This document shows positions 45,192 to 56,190 of a stretch of DNA of 64,000 nucleotides, piece after piece; within the stretch, counting starts at the first letter, position 1, and each line of letters opens with the position of its first letter. The DNA comes from Leptobrachium leishanense (lineage: Eukaryota > Chordata > Amphibia > Anura > Megophryidae). The DNA lies in assembly GCA_009667805.1 (NCBI GenBank), contig CM019063.1, positions 61,899,506 through 61,963,505 of the forward strand, in the 5' to 3' direction. The position numbers were made by a program, and so were the translations under genes. The notes under the pieces were generated by a model, which saw only the letters and a list, made by a program, of their open reading frames with translations, searched no databases and was not told the origin of the DNA.

Positions 45192-45735
45192 TTAACCCCT
45201 AGCTGCCACGGATCGGGAACCCCCTATCTCCACCATTGGTGGCAGCTAGGGGTTAACTCCAGGACTGGCGTCATCGTGCTATGCATGATGACGCCAGTCC
45301 TCAAGGGGAGTTCCTGGAGGCTTGGCCGACATCCAAGATGTCGGCCAGCTCCAGGAGAGGATCACGATCCGGCGCTTTTCAGCGCCGATTCGTGATCCGG
45401 CTCCCCAGGGGTTAATCACAGCCACCGTTTGGAAGGGCAGGCTGTGCCCTTCCAAACGGTGCCTGGATTATCCCTCTGCCCCCCGGCGATCGGGAGGGAG
45501 AGAGGTCCGAAGGACCTCCCCCCTCCCTTTCAGGCGCTTCCTCTGCACATGTGGGGGGGGGCTCCTGAATTAGATGTCATCGCGCCGCCGCGATGACATC
45601 TAATTGCTCCGCCGGGGTCCCGAGTGCTGGGCTGACATCCAAGATGTCAGCCCGCACCGGGGGGCGCAGCAATCCGGCGGATTGCTGCCTCCTGTGCATG
45701 GACGCGCTCAGCGCGTCCATAGCACAGGAGAACCA
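45192..45735. repeat. Train of hairpins, piggyBac-like
   Basis: TTAA-CCCCTAGCTGCC...GGCAGCTAGGGG-TTAA (45192-45256) is followed by stems AGGACTGGCGTCATC/its partner, GCCGACATCCAAGATGTCGG, GGATCACGATCCGGCGC with partner, CACCGTTTGGAAGGGCA with partner, TTAGATGTCATCGCG/its partner, GGGCTGACATC/GATGTCAGCCC, and GACGCGCTCAGCGCGTC. Same architecture as 26631-27126 but different sequence. Confidence 0.85.
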
Positions 45736-45794
45736 CTTGGTGTTTGAAAAAAATCTAAAGCAATGTTATTTTTCACCTCGGGATTAAACATTCA

Positions 45795-46740
45795 CAGGGT
45801 TATTCAGAGAGCGGTGAAAAGCAGGAGAATAACTGGAGAAGTGAAAATTCTAGGTCAAAATAGCCAAACCAGAAAAATTCTCCCATTTAACTCACTTTCC
45901 AAATTGGCTATTTGGTCTAGATTGTTCTCTTCTCTTGCCAGTTCTCCTGACTTTCACCTCTCTCTCGGGGTTGTTCAGAGAAAGGTGAAAACCAGGAGAA
46001 TGGCAGGAAAAGAGAACAATCTGGACCAAATAGCCGATTTGGAAAGTGAGATAAGGCTAGGGTCAGACTAACGCATTTTTCGCAGCGACCGTCAAAAAAT
46101 GCGTCCGAACGCATTGCTGTATTTTTTCACGGAATGAGCGAAAACGGTCATACGATGCGCATTTTTGTGCGTGATTTTTTACGGATCCAAACCAGGAAAC
46201 TTTGGGTGTCTGGACGTTATGTTGGCCGGACATGAGCAGGGTCTGACATCTCCAAATCACGCACACACGCCGCTAGTGGACGCAGCGCACTCTGTACGTC
46301 CGTACTAGCGGTTCTGCGTTCTCGAAAAAATGCGTTCATTTTCCACTTGCGTTGCGCAGCCGGACTTTCGTGCGAACGTACTTCGTATATTGGTCGTCAT
46401 TGCCCGTCATTTGCTGCTAGTGCGGCCGTGATTAAGTGCGCCTAAACGCACGTTAAAAATTCGCTAGTCTGACCTAGCCTAAATGGGAGAATTTTTCTGG
46501 TTTGGCTATTTTGACCTAGAATTTTCCATTCTCCAGTCATTCCCTGCTCTTTACCGCTCTCTGAATAACCCTGACAGGGTTATTCAGAGAAAGGTGAAAC
46601 TCAGGAGAATGACTGGAGAATGGAAAATTCTAGGTCAAAATAGCCACACCAGAAAAATTCTCCCATTTATCTCACTTTCCAAATCGGCTTTTTGGTCTAG
46701 AAGTTTCCATTCTCCAGTCATTCTCCTGCTTTTCACCGCC
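45795..46740. mobile_element. Three tandem copies of hairpin MITE family B, one interrupted
   Basis: Copies at 45795-45966, 45967-46575 (with a 425-bp MITE inside) and 46576-46740. Each starts GGTTATTCAGAGAGMGGTGAA-like, folds through AAATTCTAGGTCAAAATAGC and ends near CACCGCTCTCTGAATAACCC. Adjacent copies share their terminal TCAGAGA block. Confidence 0.85.
46055..46479. mobile_element. PIF/Harbinger-type MITE (425 bp) in family B
   Basis: GGCTAGGGTCAGACTAACGC to AGTCTGACCTAGCC, flanked by TAA (46052-46054, 46480-46482). The empty site is visible in the neighbouring copy: CTCCCATTTATCTCACTTTC at 46660 reads across the target without insertion. Confidence 0.93.
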
Positions 46741-46984
46741 AAAAAATCAGTAAACTTTTTCTGCGTGTCCGAAAATGTCTCCTCTTTTCATACAGACTGC
46801 CTCCCCAAGCAGTTGTTTATGGATAGATTAAAGGAAAAGCATTTACCGTCATTTGAAATGTAACTTTTTGGTTTTTACATATTTCTATACATCCTAGAAA
46901 TCCGCCACTTCACGGGCAGGTTATGGGGACCTCCTAGGCACGATATTTGAAGGAATTTTTCGTTTTTATTTTTAATCCTTATTT

Positions 46985-47153
46985 CATGGAAAACTCACTG
47001 TCCCTTTAAAAACGTTTTTTTTTTGGAGGGCACTCTAAAAACCGAATTTTCAGCCCCATTGACTTGCATGGGGGTTCGGGTTCGGACCCGAACAAATGGG
47101 AAGTTCGGGTTCGGGCCCGAACCGAACTCGGGGGGTGTTCGGCTCATCCCTAG
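46985..47153. mobile_element. hAT-type MITE, right end
   Basis: Blocks GGGTTCGGGTTCGGACCCG and GGTGTTCGGCTCATCCCTA; the terminus read inward is TAGGGATGAGCCGAACACC. The same family appears at 55541-55797. The left boundary is approximate. Confidence 0.65.
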
Positions 47154-49005
47154 TCACTGTGCTGCAGCTCAGTTTCAGGGTCTTGGCTGCTGTGCTGCAG
47201 CTCAGTTTCAGGGTCTTGGCCGCTGTGCTGCAGCTCAGTTTCAGGGTCTTGGCCGCTGTGCTGCAGCTCAGTTTCAGGGTCTTGGCCGCCGTGCTGCAGC
47301 TCAGTTTCAGAGTGTTGGCCGCCGTGCTGCAGCTCGGTTTCAGGGTCTTGGCCGCTGTGCTGCAGCTCAGTTTCAGAGTGTTGGCCGCCGTGCTGCAGCT
47401 CGGTTTCAGGGTCTTGGCCGCTGTGCTGCAGCTCAGTTTCAGAGTGTTGGTCACCGTGCTGCAGCTCAGTTTCAAAGTCTTGGTCACCGTGCTGCAGCTC
47501 AGTTTCAGGGTCTTAGTCACCGTGCTGCAGCTCAGTTTCACGGTCTTGGCCACCGTGCTGCAGCTCAGTTTCAGGGCCTTGGCCGCTGTGCTGCAGCTCA
47601 GTTTCAGGGTCTTAGTCACCGTGCTGCAGCTCAGTTTCAGGGTCTCGGCCGCTGTGCTGCGGCTCAGTTTCAGGGTCTTGGCCGCTGTGCTGCAGCTCAG
47701 TTTCTGGGTCTTGGTCACCGTGTTGCAGCTCAGTTTCAGGGTCTTGGCCACCGTGCTGCAGCTCAGTTTCAGGGTCTTGGCCGCCGTGCTGCAGCTCAGT
47801 TTCAGGGTCTTGGCCACCGTGCTGCAGCTCAGTTTCAGGGTCTTGGCCGCTGTGCTGCAGCTCAGTTTCAGGGTCTTGGCCGCCGTGCTGCAGCTCAGTT
47901 TCAGGTCTTGGCCACCGTGCTGCAGCTCAGTTTCTGGGTCTTGGTCACCGTGCTGCAGCTCAGTTTCAGGGTCTTGGCCGCCGTGCTGCAGCTCAGTTTC
48001 AGGGTCTTGGCCACCGTGCTGCAGCTCAGTTTCTGGTCTTGTCACCGTGCTGCAGCTCAGTTTCAGGCCTTGGCCGCCGTGCTGCAGCTCAGTTTCAGGG
48101 TCTTGGCCGCCGTGCTGCAGCTCAGTTTCAGGGTATTGGTCACCGTGCTGCAGCTCAGTTTCAGGTCTCGGCCGCTGTGCTGCGGCTCAGTTTCAGGGTC
48201 TTGGCCGCTGTGCTGCAGCTCAGTTTCTGGTCTTGGTCACCGTGTTGCAGCTCAGTTTCAGGGTCTTGGCCACCGTGCTGCAGCTCAGTTTCAGGGTCTT
48301 GGCCGCCGTGCTGCAGCTCAGTTTCAGGGTCTTGGCCACCGTGCTGCAGCTCAGTTTCAGGGTCTTGGCCGCTGTGCTGCAGCTCAGTTTCAGGGTCTTG
48401 GCCGCCGTGCTGCAGCTCAGTTTCAGGGTCTTGGCCACCGTGCTGCAGCTCAGTTTCTGGGTCTTGGTCACCGTGCTGCAGCTCAGTTTCAGGGTCTTGG
48501 CCGCCGTGCTGCAGCTCAGTTTCAGGGTCTTGGCCACCGTGCTGCAGCTCAGTTTCTGGTCTTGGTCACCGTGCTGCAGCTCAGTTTCAGGGTCTTGGCC
48601 GCCGTGCTGCAGCTCAGTTTCAGGGTCTTGGTCACCGTGCTGCAGCTCAGTTTCAGGGTCTTGGCCGCCGTGCTGCAGCTCAGTTTCAGGGTCTTGGCCG
48701 CTGTGCTGCAGCTCAGTTTCAGGGTCTTGGCCGCCGTGCTGCAGCTCAGTTTCAGGGTCTTGGCCGCTGTGCTGCAGCTCAGTTTCAGGGTCTTGGCCGC
48801 CGTGCTGCAGCTCAGTTTCAGAGTCTTGGCCGCTGTGCTGCGGCTCAGTTTCAGGGTCTTGGCCGCCGTGCTGCAGCTCAGTTTCAGGGTCTTGGCCGCC
48901 GTGCTGCAGCTCAGTTTCAGGGTCTTGGCCGCCGTGCTGCAGCTCAGTTTCAGGGTCTTGGCCGCCGTGCTGCAGCTCAGTTTCAGGGTCTTGGCCGCAC
49001 TCCAC
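47154..49005. repeat. 33-bp minisatellite, about 56 units
   Basis: Unit GTGCTGCAGCTCAGTTTCAG plus GGTCTTGGCCGCC, each with a PstI site. As 33 = 11 codons, frames of more than 650 residues stay open on both strands (for example repeats of AAAQFQGLGRR). There is no start context, no codon-level selection and no domain. A higher-order duplication of about 522 bp is visible: the rare CTGCGGCTCAG variant at 47658 and 48180, followed by GTGTTGCAGC in both. Confidence 0.95.
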
Positions 49006-49555
49006 ACAGCTTGATTACTTTAAAAAGCTAAAGTGGTCACGGTGCCTAGAGTGTCCCTTTAAATACGGAGACAACGAATAATAAAAGCTGTGAGGACATG
49101 GGAACTGAAAATGTGTCAAATGAGCCAGAAGCAGTGGATTGCATTAAAAGCACATTAAGCTCCTGTGAATTGGGGCAGGGATAACTAAATCTTCTTCACT
49201 TTATGTTTTTCCGTTCTGAGCATCAGGAAATGCCAAGTCTGTATAAATATAGCAGAAGCAACAGCACCTGTGTCCACGGGGTGAGGAACGCCGGCACCAA
49301 GGGCAGAAATGGCAGATTCCTGTACAAAACACCCTCACAGGACGAGGATATGGATTCATACATATACGTCTTGCTAATGAATTGAAGTTTAAAGGGAACA
49401 TCTCAAACAAAAAGCGAATCACACAGTTCGTGTCTGTGCACATGCAGTTTGTGGGTGCAATGCATTAAAGGGACACGACCACTAACATAAGCTGTAACTA
49501 GATTACTTGTGCATTACAAACAAAACCACATTATAAAACTCACGCTGCTGTGTTT
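49006..49555. other. Unique-looking sequence, no supported gene
   Basis: Holds a 60-codon frame at 49203-49385 (starts MFFRSEHQEM) without recognisable domain, splice or homology signal. It is one of the few stretches of the right half without a repeat signature. Confidence 0.4.
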
Positions 49556-49845
49556 TTCTTTGTTTGAAGTAAATGCATCTAAACAGGAAAAATCAAATTA
49601 GTTTATTTTATCTCCTGTTTCCAATTTGTTGATTTTTCCCATGATGCATAATCTACCAAAATCCATGCAAAAGTTTTACTTTACTGCTGTGGTTTAACTC
49701 CTACAGTATTTAATAGTTAATAAGGTGGAGGAGGAAAAGTTTCGATAAGGCTGCGGGGGGGGGGGGCTATTGTTCTCCAGGCTACCTGAGATAAGAGCTG
49801 GCAGCTGAATGAGATATGACAGGGAGTTTAAAAGACTTCGGGCCG

Positions 49846-50450
49846 TATTACAATGTTGGTGCTAACTTAACCAGAGCTGTTGTAACAGTGGCGTAACTAG
49901 AAACCTGAGGGCCCCGGTGCAAGAATCCATGAAGGGCCCCCCCAACCCCCTCCCCCCAAAAAGATGGATATATTTGCCCCAGCTCATGGATATATTTGCC
50001 CCCAGTTCATGGATGTATTTACCCCCTAGCACTCACCTTGCTATGCGCTGTTCTTCTTCACGAGGCGAGCAGCAGCTGGCATGATGCAGCTTGGCCGCTC
50101 GCCGGGAACCACCTGACCAGCGCAGCCGGGTTCTCGCGAGACCTCGTGCGCTGGTCAGCTAGTTCCCATCCCACGCGAGTGGCCAAGCTGCAAGCCAGCG
50201 GGCCGCTCGCAGAGAGAGGAACAGCCGGTGGTGCGGCTCCCAGATTCCGGCGCTTATTGCCGGAATCTGGCGGCGGCGCTGGGCCCCCCTCCAGTGGCGG
50301 AATGCCAGCACCCAGTCGCAGCTGCGACCGCTGCAACCCTGGTACTTCCTCCACTGTGTTGTTAACTTAAAACCTCCATAGGCTATAATGGCTCTGGGAA
50401 GTTTACAACAGCTCTGGTTAAGTTAGCACCAACTATGTAATATGGCCCTT
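49846..50450. repeat. Fold-back MITE split by a hAT
   Basis: GGCCGTATTACAATGTTGGT, GCTAACTTAACCAGAGCTGT on the left; ACAGCTCTGGTTAAGTTAGC and ACTATGTAATATGGCCC on the right. Confidence 0.85.
49886..50356. mobile_element. hAT-type MITE (471 bp)
   Basis: CAGTGGCGTAACTAGAAACC to GGTACTTCCTCCACTG with 8-bp flanks TGTTGTAA and TGTTGTTA (one mismatch). Interior GC-rich, non-coding. Confidence 0.8.
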
Positions 50451-50609
50451 CTACTCTATCCCCTGGTGACGTTCATTGAATACATCTGACACAATACAAT
50501 GATGTGAGTCTGTGTCTGACCCATTCACTCCATTCTATGGCCAAAGCCACACAGTGAGGAGCAAGTGATGGAAAGCTACTGTGTGTGTGGGGGGTCAGGT
50601 TACAACACA

Positions 50610-51915
50610 AAATATCACACAATGGATGCACCCAGTGACACATATAGAGGAAAATATCACACAATGGATGCACCCAGTGACACATATTGAGGAAAATATC
50701 ACACAATGGATGCACCCAGTGACACATATAGAGGAAAATATCACACAATGGATGCACCCTGTGACACATATAGAGGCATATATCACACAATGGATGCACC
50801 CAGTGACACATATAGAGGAAAATATCACACAATGGAAGCACCCAGTGACACATATAGAGGAAAGTATCACACAATGGATGCACCCAGTGACACATATAGA
50901 GGAAAATATCACACAATGGAAGCACCCAGTGACACATATAGAGGAAAGTATCACACAATGGATGCGCCCAGTGACTAATATAGAGGAAAATATCACACAA
51001 TGGATGCCCCCAGTGACACATATGGAGGCAAATATCACACAATGGATGCACCCAGTGACACATAGAGGAAAATATCACACAATGGATGCACCCAGTGACA
51101 CATATAGAGGCAAATATCACACAATGGATGCACCCAGTGACACATATTGAGGAAAATATCACACAATGGATGCACCCAGTGACACATACTGTATAGAGGA
51201 AAATATCACACAATGGATGCACCCAGTGACACATATAGAGGAAAATATCACACAATGGATGCACCCAGTGACACATAGAGGAAAATATCACACAATGGAT
51301 GCACCCAGTGACACATATAGTGTAATATATCACACAATGGATGCACCCAGTGACACATATAGAGGAAAATATCACACAATGGATGCACCCAGTGACACAT
51401 ATAGAGTAATATATCACACAATGGATGCACCCAGTGACACATAGAGGAAAATATCACACAATGGATGCACCCAGTGACACATATAGTGTAATATATCACA
51501 CAATGGATGCACCAGTGACACATCTAGAGGAAAATATCACACAATGGATGCACCCAGTGACACATATAGAGTAATATATCACACAATGGATGCACCCAGT
51601 GACACATATAGAGGAAAATATCACACAATGGATGCACCCAGTGACACATATAGAGGAAAATATCACACAATGGATGCACCCAGTGACACATATAGAGTAA
51701 AATATCACACAATGGATGCACCCAGTGACACATATAGAGGAAAATATCACACAATGGATGCACCCAGTGACACATATAGAGGGAAATATCACACAATGGA
51801 TGCACCCAGTGACACATATAGAGGAAAATATCACACAACGGATGCACCCAGTGACACATATAGAGGAAAATATCACACAATGGATGCACCCAGTGACACA
51901 TATAGAGGAAAATAT
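50610..51915. repeat. 42-bp minisatellite, about 31 units
   Basis: Unit GAGGAAAATATCACACAATG plus GATGCACCCAGTGACACATA and TA; variants GTAATATATC and GGCAAATATC. Since 42 = 14 codons several frames remain open (MHPVTHIEENITQW on one strand, CVTGCIHCVIFSSI on the other). Not genes. The first unit abuts ACACAAAATATCACACAATG of the host repeat. Confidence 0.95.
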
Positions 51916-52845
51916 TTTCTTAACTAAACAAACAAGAGAAAAACAAAGCACATGTAAGAAATCAGCGACATCAAATAAACACAATAAGGACATTTCATTT
52001 TTTTGGTGGTACTGGCCCTTTAAATTGGAAACAGGGCGGGTGGGCTGCCAAGCTGCCTTCCAGCTTCCCAGACCTCCCCCCATAGCTAGAGGGTCAGGGT
52101 TTGTGTCAGAACAGGTGCGTTTGATGTTTAGCCTCCTCCAATTTAACCCCTTATCACAGGTGGAGGGTTTAAGGGGGACACAGAATATCAGCAGCAGAAC
52201 CAGATGGACGTCCTGACAGCCCACCTTCTCCACCCACAAGTGGTAATCTGCTTACTCGCTGCTGGTGGGTGAGATTTTAATGAAATAATCCATTAGTCGT
52301 GCGATAACAAGACTCGGCACGTGAGCACACGCTCATTTACCAGCAACTAATTGATTTTAATGGGAAAAAAACATATTTCAGCTGAATATTTCATCTTAAC
52401 AAACACAAAGAAGAAAACCCAAATAAAATGATACAGCTCAGAGAATTTTATATCCGGGTACATTTGGTTACTCAGTCAGTACATTGAATATATGGTGAGA
52501 ATAAAATCGTGCTTTGTGTTCTCATAATCTGCCACCGGAGGCAGCAGAGAGGACAAAAGCGCCGCAACTAAAAATTCCATTATTTCTATGCCCACAATGA
52601 AAAGAAACAGTCATTTTTACATCTAATGTCTATAAAATGAGGCCCTATCATCTCCTCGCGTCGAGTCGCTGCTTCTTGTAGGGTGCTATTTATTTTCTTT
52701 CTACGCATTTCGCGTTTCGGGTGTCGTGGGTTTGGACTATCTGGAGTTCTGTTTGTTGTTGAAATCAGGTTACGTGTGAAAGAGGCGTCTCGGGTAGCGA
52801 TAGCGACGCTTTAACATCATTGTTACAGAGAGCTCTGCTAAAGGG
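51916..52845. other. No recognisable feature
   Basis: Mixed-composition DNA between the array and the next MITE. No open frame of interest and no terminal repeats were recognised. Confidence 0.4.
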
Positions 52846-53029
52846 ATTATTCACTAAATATCGAACTTGCCACCCGGCGAAATACGGTTCAGTTCACCGC
52901 AGTGAAATTGCCCCACAGAGGAGTAATGCTTAATCTATTCACAGAACACCGAGCTGCACCGAACATCGAACTGCACCGAAGTGTCAGTGAAACGCCCTGA
53001 TTTTCGGTGATTCCGTTCCATGGGTTTAA
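52846..53029. mobile_element. MITE family A, left part
   Basis: GGCGAAATACGGTTCAGTTC, CAGTGAAACGCCCTGATTTT and CCATGGGTTTAA. It continues after the MITE insertion with the AATCCATGGGATTC block. Confidence 0.6.
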
Positions 53030-53454
53030 GGCTAGGGTCAGACGAACGCATTTTCGCGTTGTCTGTGAAAAAGTGCGTTCGAACGAATGGACGCATTTTT
53101 TCACGGAATACGCGATAGCGGTCATACGATGCGCATTTGCATCCGTGATTTTGTACGGATCATCAATAAAACACTTTGTGCATCTGGACGTTATGTTGGC
53201 CGGACATTAGCAGTGTCTGACGTCTCCAATTCACGCACACACGCCGCTAGCGGGCGCAGCGCACTCTGTACAACCGTACTAGTGGTTTTACGTTCTCGAC
53301 AAAATGCGTTCGTTTGCCACTTGCGTTGCGCAGCCGGACTTTTGTGCGGCCGTACTTCGTATATTGGCCGTCATTGCCTGGCACTTGCTGCTACTACGGC
53401 CGTGATTAAGTGCGCCTGCACGCGCGTTCGCACTGCGCTCGTCTGACCCTAGCC
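53030..53454. mobile_element. PIF/Harbinger-type MITE (425 bp)
   Basis: GGCTAGGGTCAGACGAACGC to GTCTGACCCTAGCC. Left flank TAA; right flank TTC, so the duplication has decayed or the end is altered. Inserted in family A. Confidence 0.8.
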
Positions 53455-53551
53455 TTCACAGGAGAAATCCATGGGATTCAAAGAGAATCGAAAAGTCACT
53501 GCACGTTCTCTTCAATTCGGTGCAATCCCATTTCGGCGACCCTGCGGTGTA

Positions 53552-53999
53552 GGCTAGGGTCAGACGAGCGCATTTTGTACGGACTGTGCGTCTGTGAAGT
53601 ACAGACGCGCTTTCTGACTGACGACAAGGTAGTGGCCAGACAGTCCGTTTTTTTTCACTGACGTATATTTTGACGGATGTAGGAGGGAAAATAAATTAAT
53701 ATGAAAAACATTTTGTCCGTCAAAAATGCTGGACGTATAAATGCAGTCCGTCTGACCTTGTTGCATCACTCACACACAAAGCTATGAGGACGTTGCGGAT
53801 GCAGCGCACTCTGTGCGTCCGTCCTAGCGGTTCAACATTCTTGCTAACCTGCGTCTGTTTGCCGCGTCCGTAGTGCGTCCGCACTTCCATGCGGATGCAC
53901 TTCGTGTGTGGGACTCCATTGGTCATAATTGTATGCTATAACGGACGTACTAAAGTGCGGCTACACAGACGTTAACACTGCGTTCGTCTGACCCCAGCC
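53552..53999 (+). mobile_element. Harbinger-type MITE, twin copy 1 (448 bp)
   Basis: GGCTAGGGTCAGACGAGCGC to GTCTGACCCCAGCC. Its right end touches TAA (54000-54002), which is also the left flank of copy 2. Confidence 0.85.
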
Positions 54000-54002
54000 T
54001 AA

Positions 54003-54451
54003 GGCTGGGGTCAGACGAGCGCACTGATCACGCCCGTGTAGCCGCACTTTAGTACGTCCGTTATAGCATACAATTATGACCAATGGAGTCCCACACACGA
54101 AGTGCATCCGCATGGAAGTGCGGACGCACTACGGACGCGGCAAACAGACGCAGGTTAGCAAGAATGTTGAACCGCTAGGACGGACGTGCGGAGTGCGCTG
54201 CATCCGCAACGTCCTCATAGCTTTGTGTGTGAGTGATGGAACGTGGTCAGATGGACTGCATTTATACGTCCAGCATTTTTGACGGACAAAATGGTTTTTG
54301 CATTTTAACTTATTTTCCCTCCTACATCCGTCAGAAAATACATCAGTCACAAAAATGGACTGTCTGGCCACTACCTTGTCGTCAGTCAGTAAGTACGTCC
54401 GTACTGCATGGACGCACAGTCCGTACAAAATGCGCTCATCTGACACCAGCC
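54003..54451 (-). mobile_element. Harbinger-type MITE, twin copy 2, head to head (449 bp)
   Basis: GGCTGGGGTCAGACGAGCGC to ATCTGACACCAGCC, followed by TTA. It is the reverse complement of copy 1 over nearly its whole length (for example ACGTCCGTTATAGCATACAA here, its complement at 53928-53950). Confidence 0.88.
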
Positions 54452-54985
54452 TTATTCAGCAAGCACCACAGGGCCGACGTAATGCAGGGAAAAGCCGCCG
54501 CAGACCCGACCAACACTCACTGCAAAACCAGGACGAATGCACACCGAAACACACAAAAACATCTCGATTAACCCTGCCGAACACGCCGGAGAAACCCGAG
54601 CAGGAGCTGATCACAGCGCAGAACAGCCGCAGGAAAACCCGACACCGCAGACGAATGGAGTGAGAAAAAAAAACTGTTTGCTTGAATGTTTGAAAAGTGA
54701 AACGCTGTTTGCAAATAAACTACTGAGCGAAAATGTCTGAAATTTACATATAAGATCCAATGAATGAGAATAAAAAGGTCTGTTACAGAAAAAAGAAAAA
54801 AATGATTTAAAAAAAAAAACAGAAAGAAAAGTTTTGCAACAAAATCCCGAAAAATGCCTGAAAGATCCTAAAAAATCTATAAATAAAAAGACTCTTTACT
54901 GCAGAATATTATAATAAATGGTTTATTAGATATTGCATTAAAACGGGAATATTTTTAACATTGAAGCCTATGGGATTCATAAACA

Positions 54986-55457
54986 TTTCCCACTCCTTTT
55001 TGGTCAAACATTTCCCACTCCTTGTTGGTCAAACATTTCCCACTCATGTTGGTCAAACATTCCCCACTCCTTGTTGGTTAAAAATTTCCCACTCATTGTT
55101 GGTCAAACATTTCCCACTCATTGTTGGTCAAACATTTCCCACTCCTTGTTGGTCAAACATTTCCCACACATTGTTGGTCAAACATTTCCCACTCCTTGTT
55201 GGTCAAAATTCCCCAATCCTTGTTGGTCAAACATTTCCAACTGATTGTTGGTCAAACATTTCCCACTCCTTGTTGGTCAAACATTTCCCACTCATTGTTG
55301 GTCAAACATTTTCCACTCCTTGTTGGTCAAACATTTCCCACTCCTTGTTGGTCAAACATTTCCCACTCATGTTGGTCAAACATTCCCCACTCCTTGTTGG
55401 TTAAAAATTTCCCACTCATTGTTGGTCAAACATTTCCCACTCATTGTTGGTCAAACT
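54986..55457. repeat. 25-bp minisatellite, about 18 units
   Basis: Unit CATTTCCCACTCCTTGTTGG plus TCAAA, variants CTCATTG and CACATTG. Frames through it switch phase each unit and are meaningless. Confidence 0.95.
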
Positions 55458-55540
55458 TTGCCCATGGCTTCAAATCACATTTAAACATGAGCAAAAGTGG
55501 TAAAAATAAGCTTAGCACACAGTGGTGAAATGGCTCAACA

Positions 55541-55797
55541 CTCAGCAGTGAAAGGGTTTAAAAAGTTTTTTAACTTTTTTTTCATTGTTTCCTATCCCAT
55601 AGGGCAGTACCCGGACCCCCATACACCTTTTATGGCCAATATCTTGCGTATATGCCCTCTTGGAGGGCATTTCATTTTCGACCTTCGAGCCCCATTGATT
55701 TACATGGTGTTCGAATTGTGTTCGAGTTCGCGGTCAAACAATTTCTGGTGTTTGAGTTCGAATGCGAACCGAACACGGGGGTGTTCGGCCCATCACT
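55541..55797. mobile_element. hAT-type MITE end (same family as 46985-47153)
   Basis: Terminus read inward TAGTGATGGGCCGAACACC, then TTCGAATGCGAACCGAACAC and GTGTTCGAGTTCGCGG. The left end was not resolved. Confidence 0.6.
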
Positions 55798-55864
55798 AGT
55801 GAAGAGGTAATGATGGAGGATGCCAGGCGCAGGTCATTTTTGGATCTTAGGGGAACAGGCTGGG

Positions 55865-56190
55865 GTGTATATGGTAATTAGTGAGGAGAGGTAGTGAGGG
55901 GCGGCGTTAGTGAGGACGGGTAGTGAGGGGCGGCGTTAGTGAGGACGGGTAGTGAGGAGCGGCGTTCGTGAGGGTTTTGTAGGTCAGGGTGAGTAGTTTG
56001 AATTAGATTCTGCTGTGGTTGGGGGGGGCAGTGAAGGGATTCAGAGAGGAGCGGCAGAGACAGAGCAACGGGTGAGGTGGATAAGGCTGATGCGTTTAGG
56101 ATGGACTGCAGGGGGGAGAGGCGGATGATAGGAAGGCCAGTCAGGAGGTTGTTGAAGTAGCACAAACAGTTACAATGGCGCATACAGTGC
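55865..56190. repeat. Purine-rich repeat with short tandem units
   Basis: Three or four units of GGCGGCGTTAGTGAGGACGG plus GTAGTGAG at 55885-55975, followed by a purine-rich block (GAGGAGCGGCAGAGACAGAG) of the kind dispersed in frog genomes. Class unknown. Confidence 0.5.

Larger units (their letters stand above)
49560..50605. repeat. Dispersed repeat, paralogous to 57890-58320, with fold-back and hAT insertions
   Basis: Shared blocks: TTATCTCCTGTTTCCA, CTACC(T/C)GAGATAAGAG, GGCAGCTG, TTCACTCCATTCTATG, CACAGTGAGGA and TACAACACAAAATA, in the same order and orientation in both copies. This copy has in addition the fold-back at 49846-50450 and is followed by the 42-bp array. Confidence 0.75.
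53459..54985. mobile_element. Family C element, split by twin MITEs
   Basis: Left part 53459-53550 (TCAAAGAGAATCGAAAAGTC, TTCTCTTCAATTCGG, TTTCGGCGACCCTGCGGTG) and right part 54455-54985 (CAGCAAGCACCACAGGG, TGTTTGCAAATAAACTACTG, TTGAAGCCTATGGGATTC), matching 20097-20690 in order. The right terminal repeat is missing where the 25-bp array begins. Confidence 0.75.

Noticed and set aside
47023..49081. Open frames of 663, 661, 331, 330 and 261 codons on both strands
   Set aside because: They are all the same 33-bp array read in different phases; no domain, no start context, and equal openness on both strands.
49203..49385. 60-codon open frame in a repeat-poor stretch
   Set aside because: No homology, splice or composition evidence; this length is expected by chance.
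50473..52239. 314- and 247-codon Cys/His-rich frames resembling metal-binding repeats
   Set aside because: 42-bp array translated on its minus strand; the CxxxCxHC spacing arises from the repeat period.
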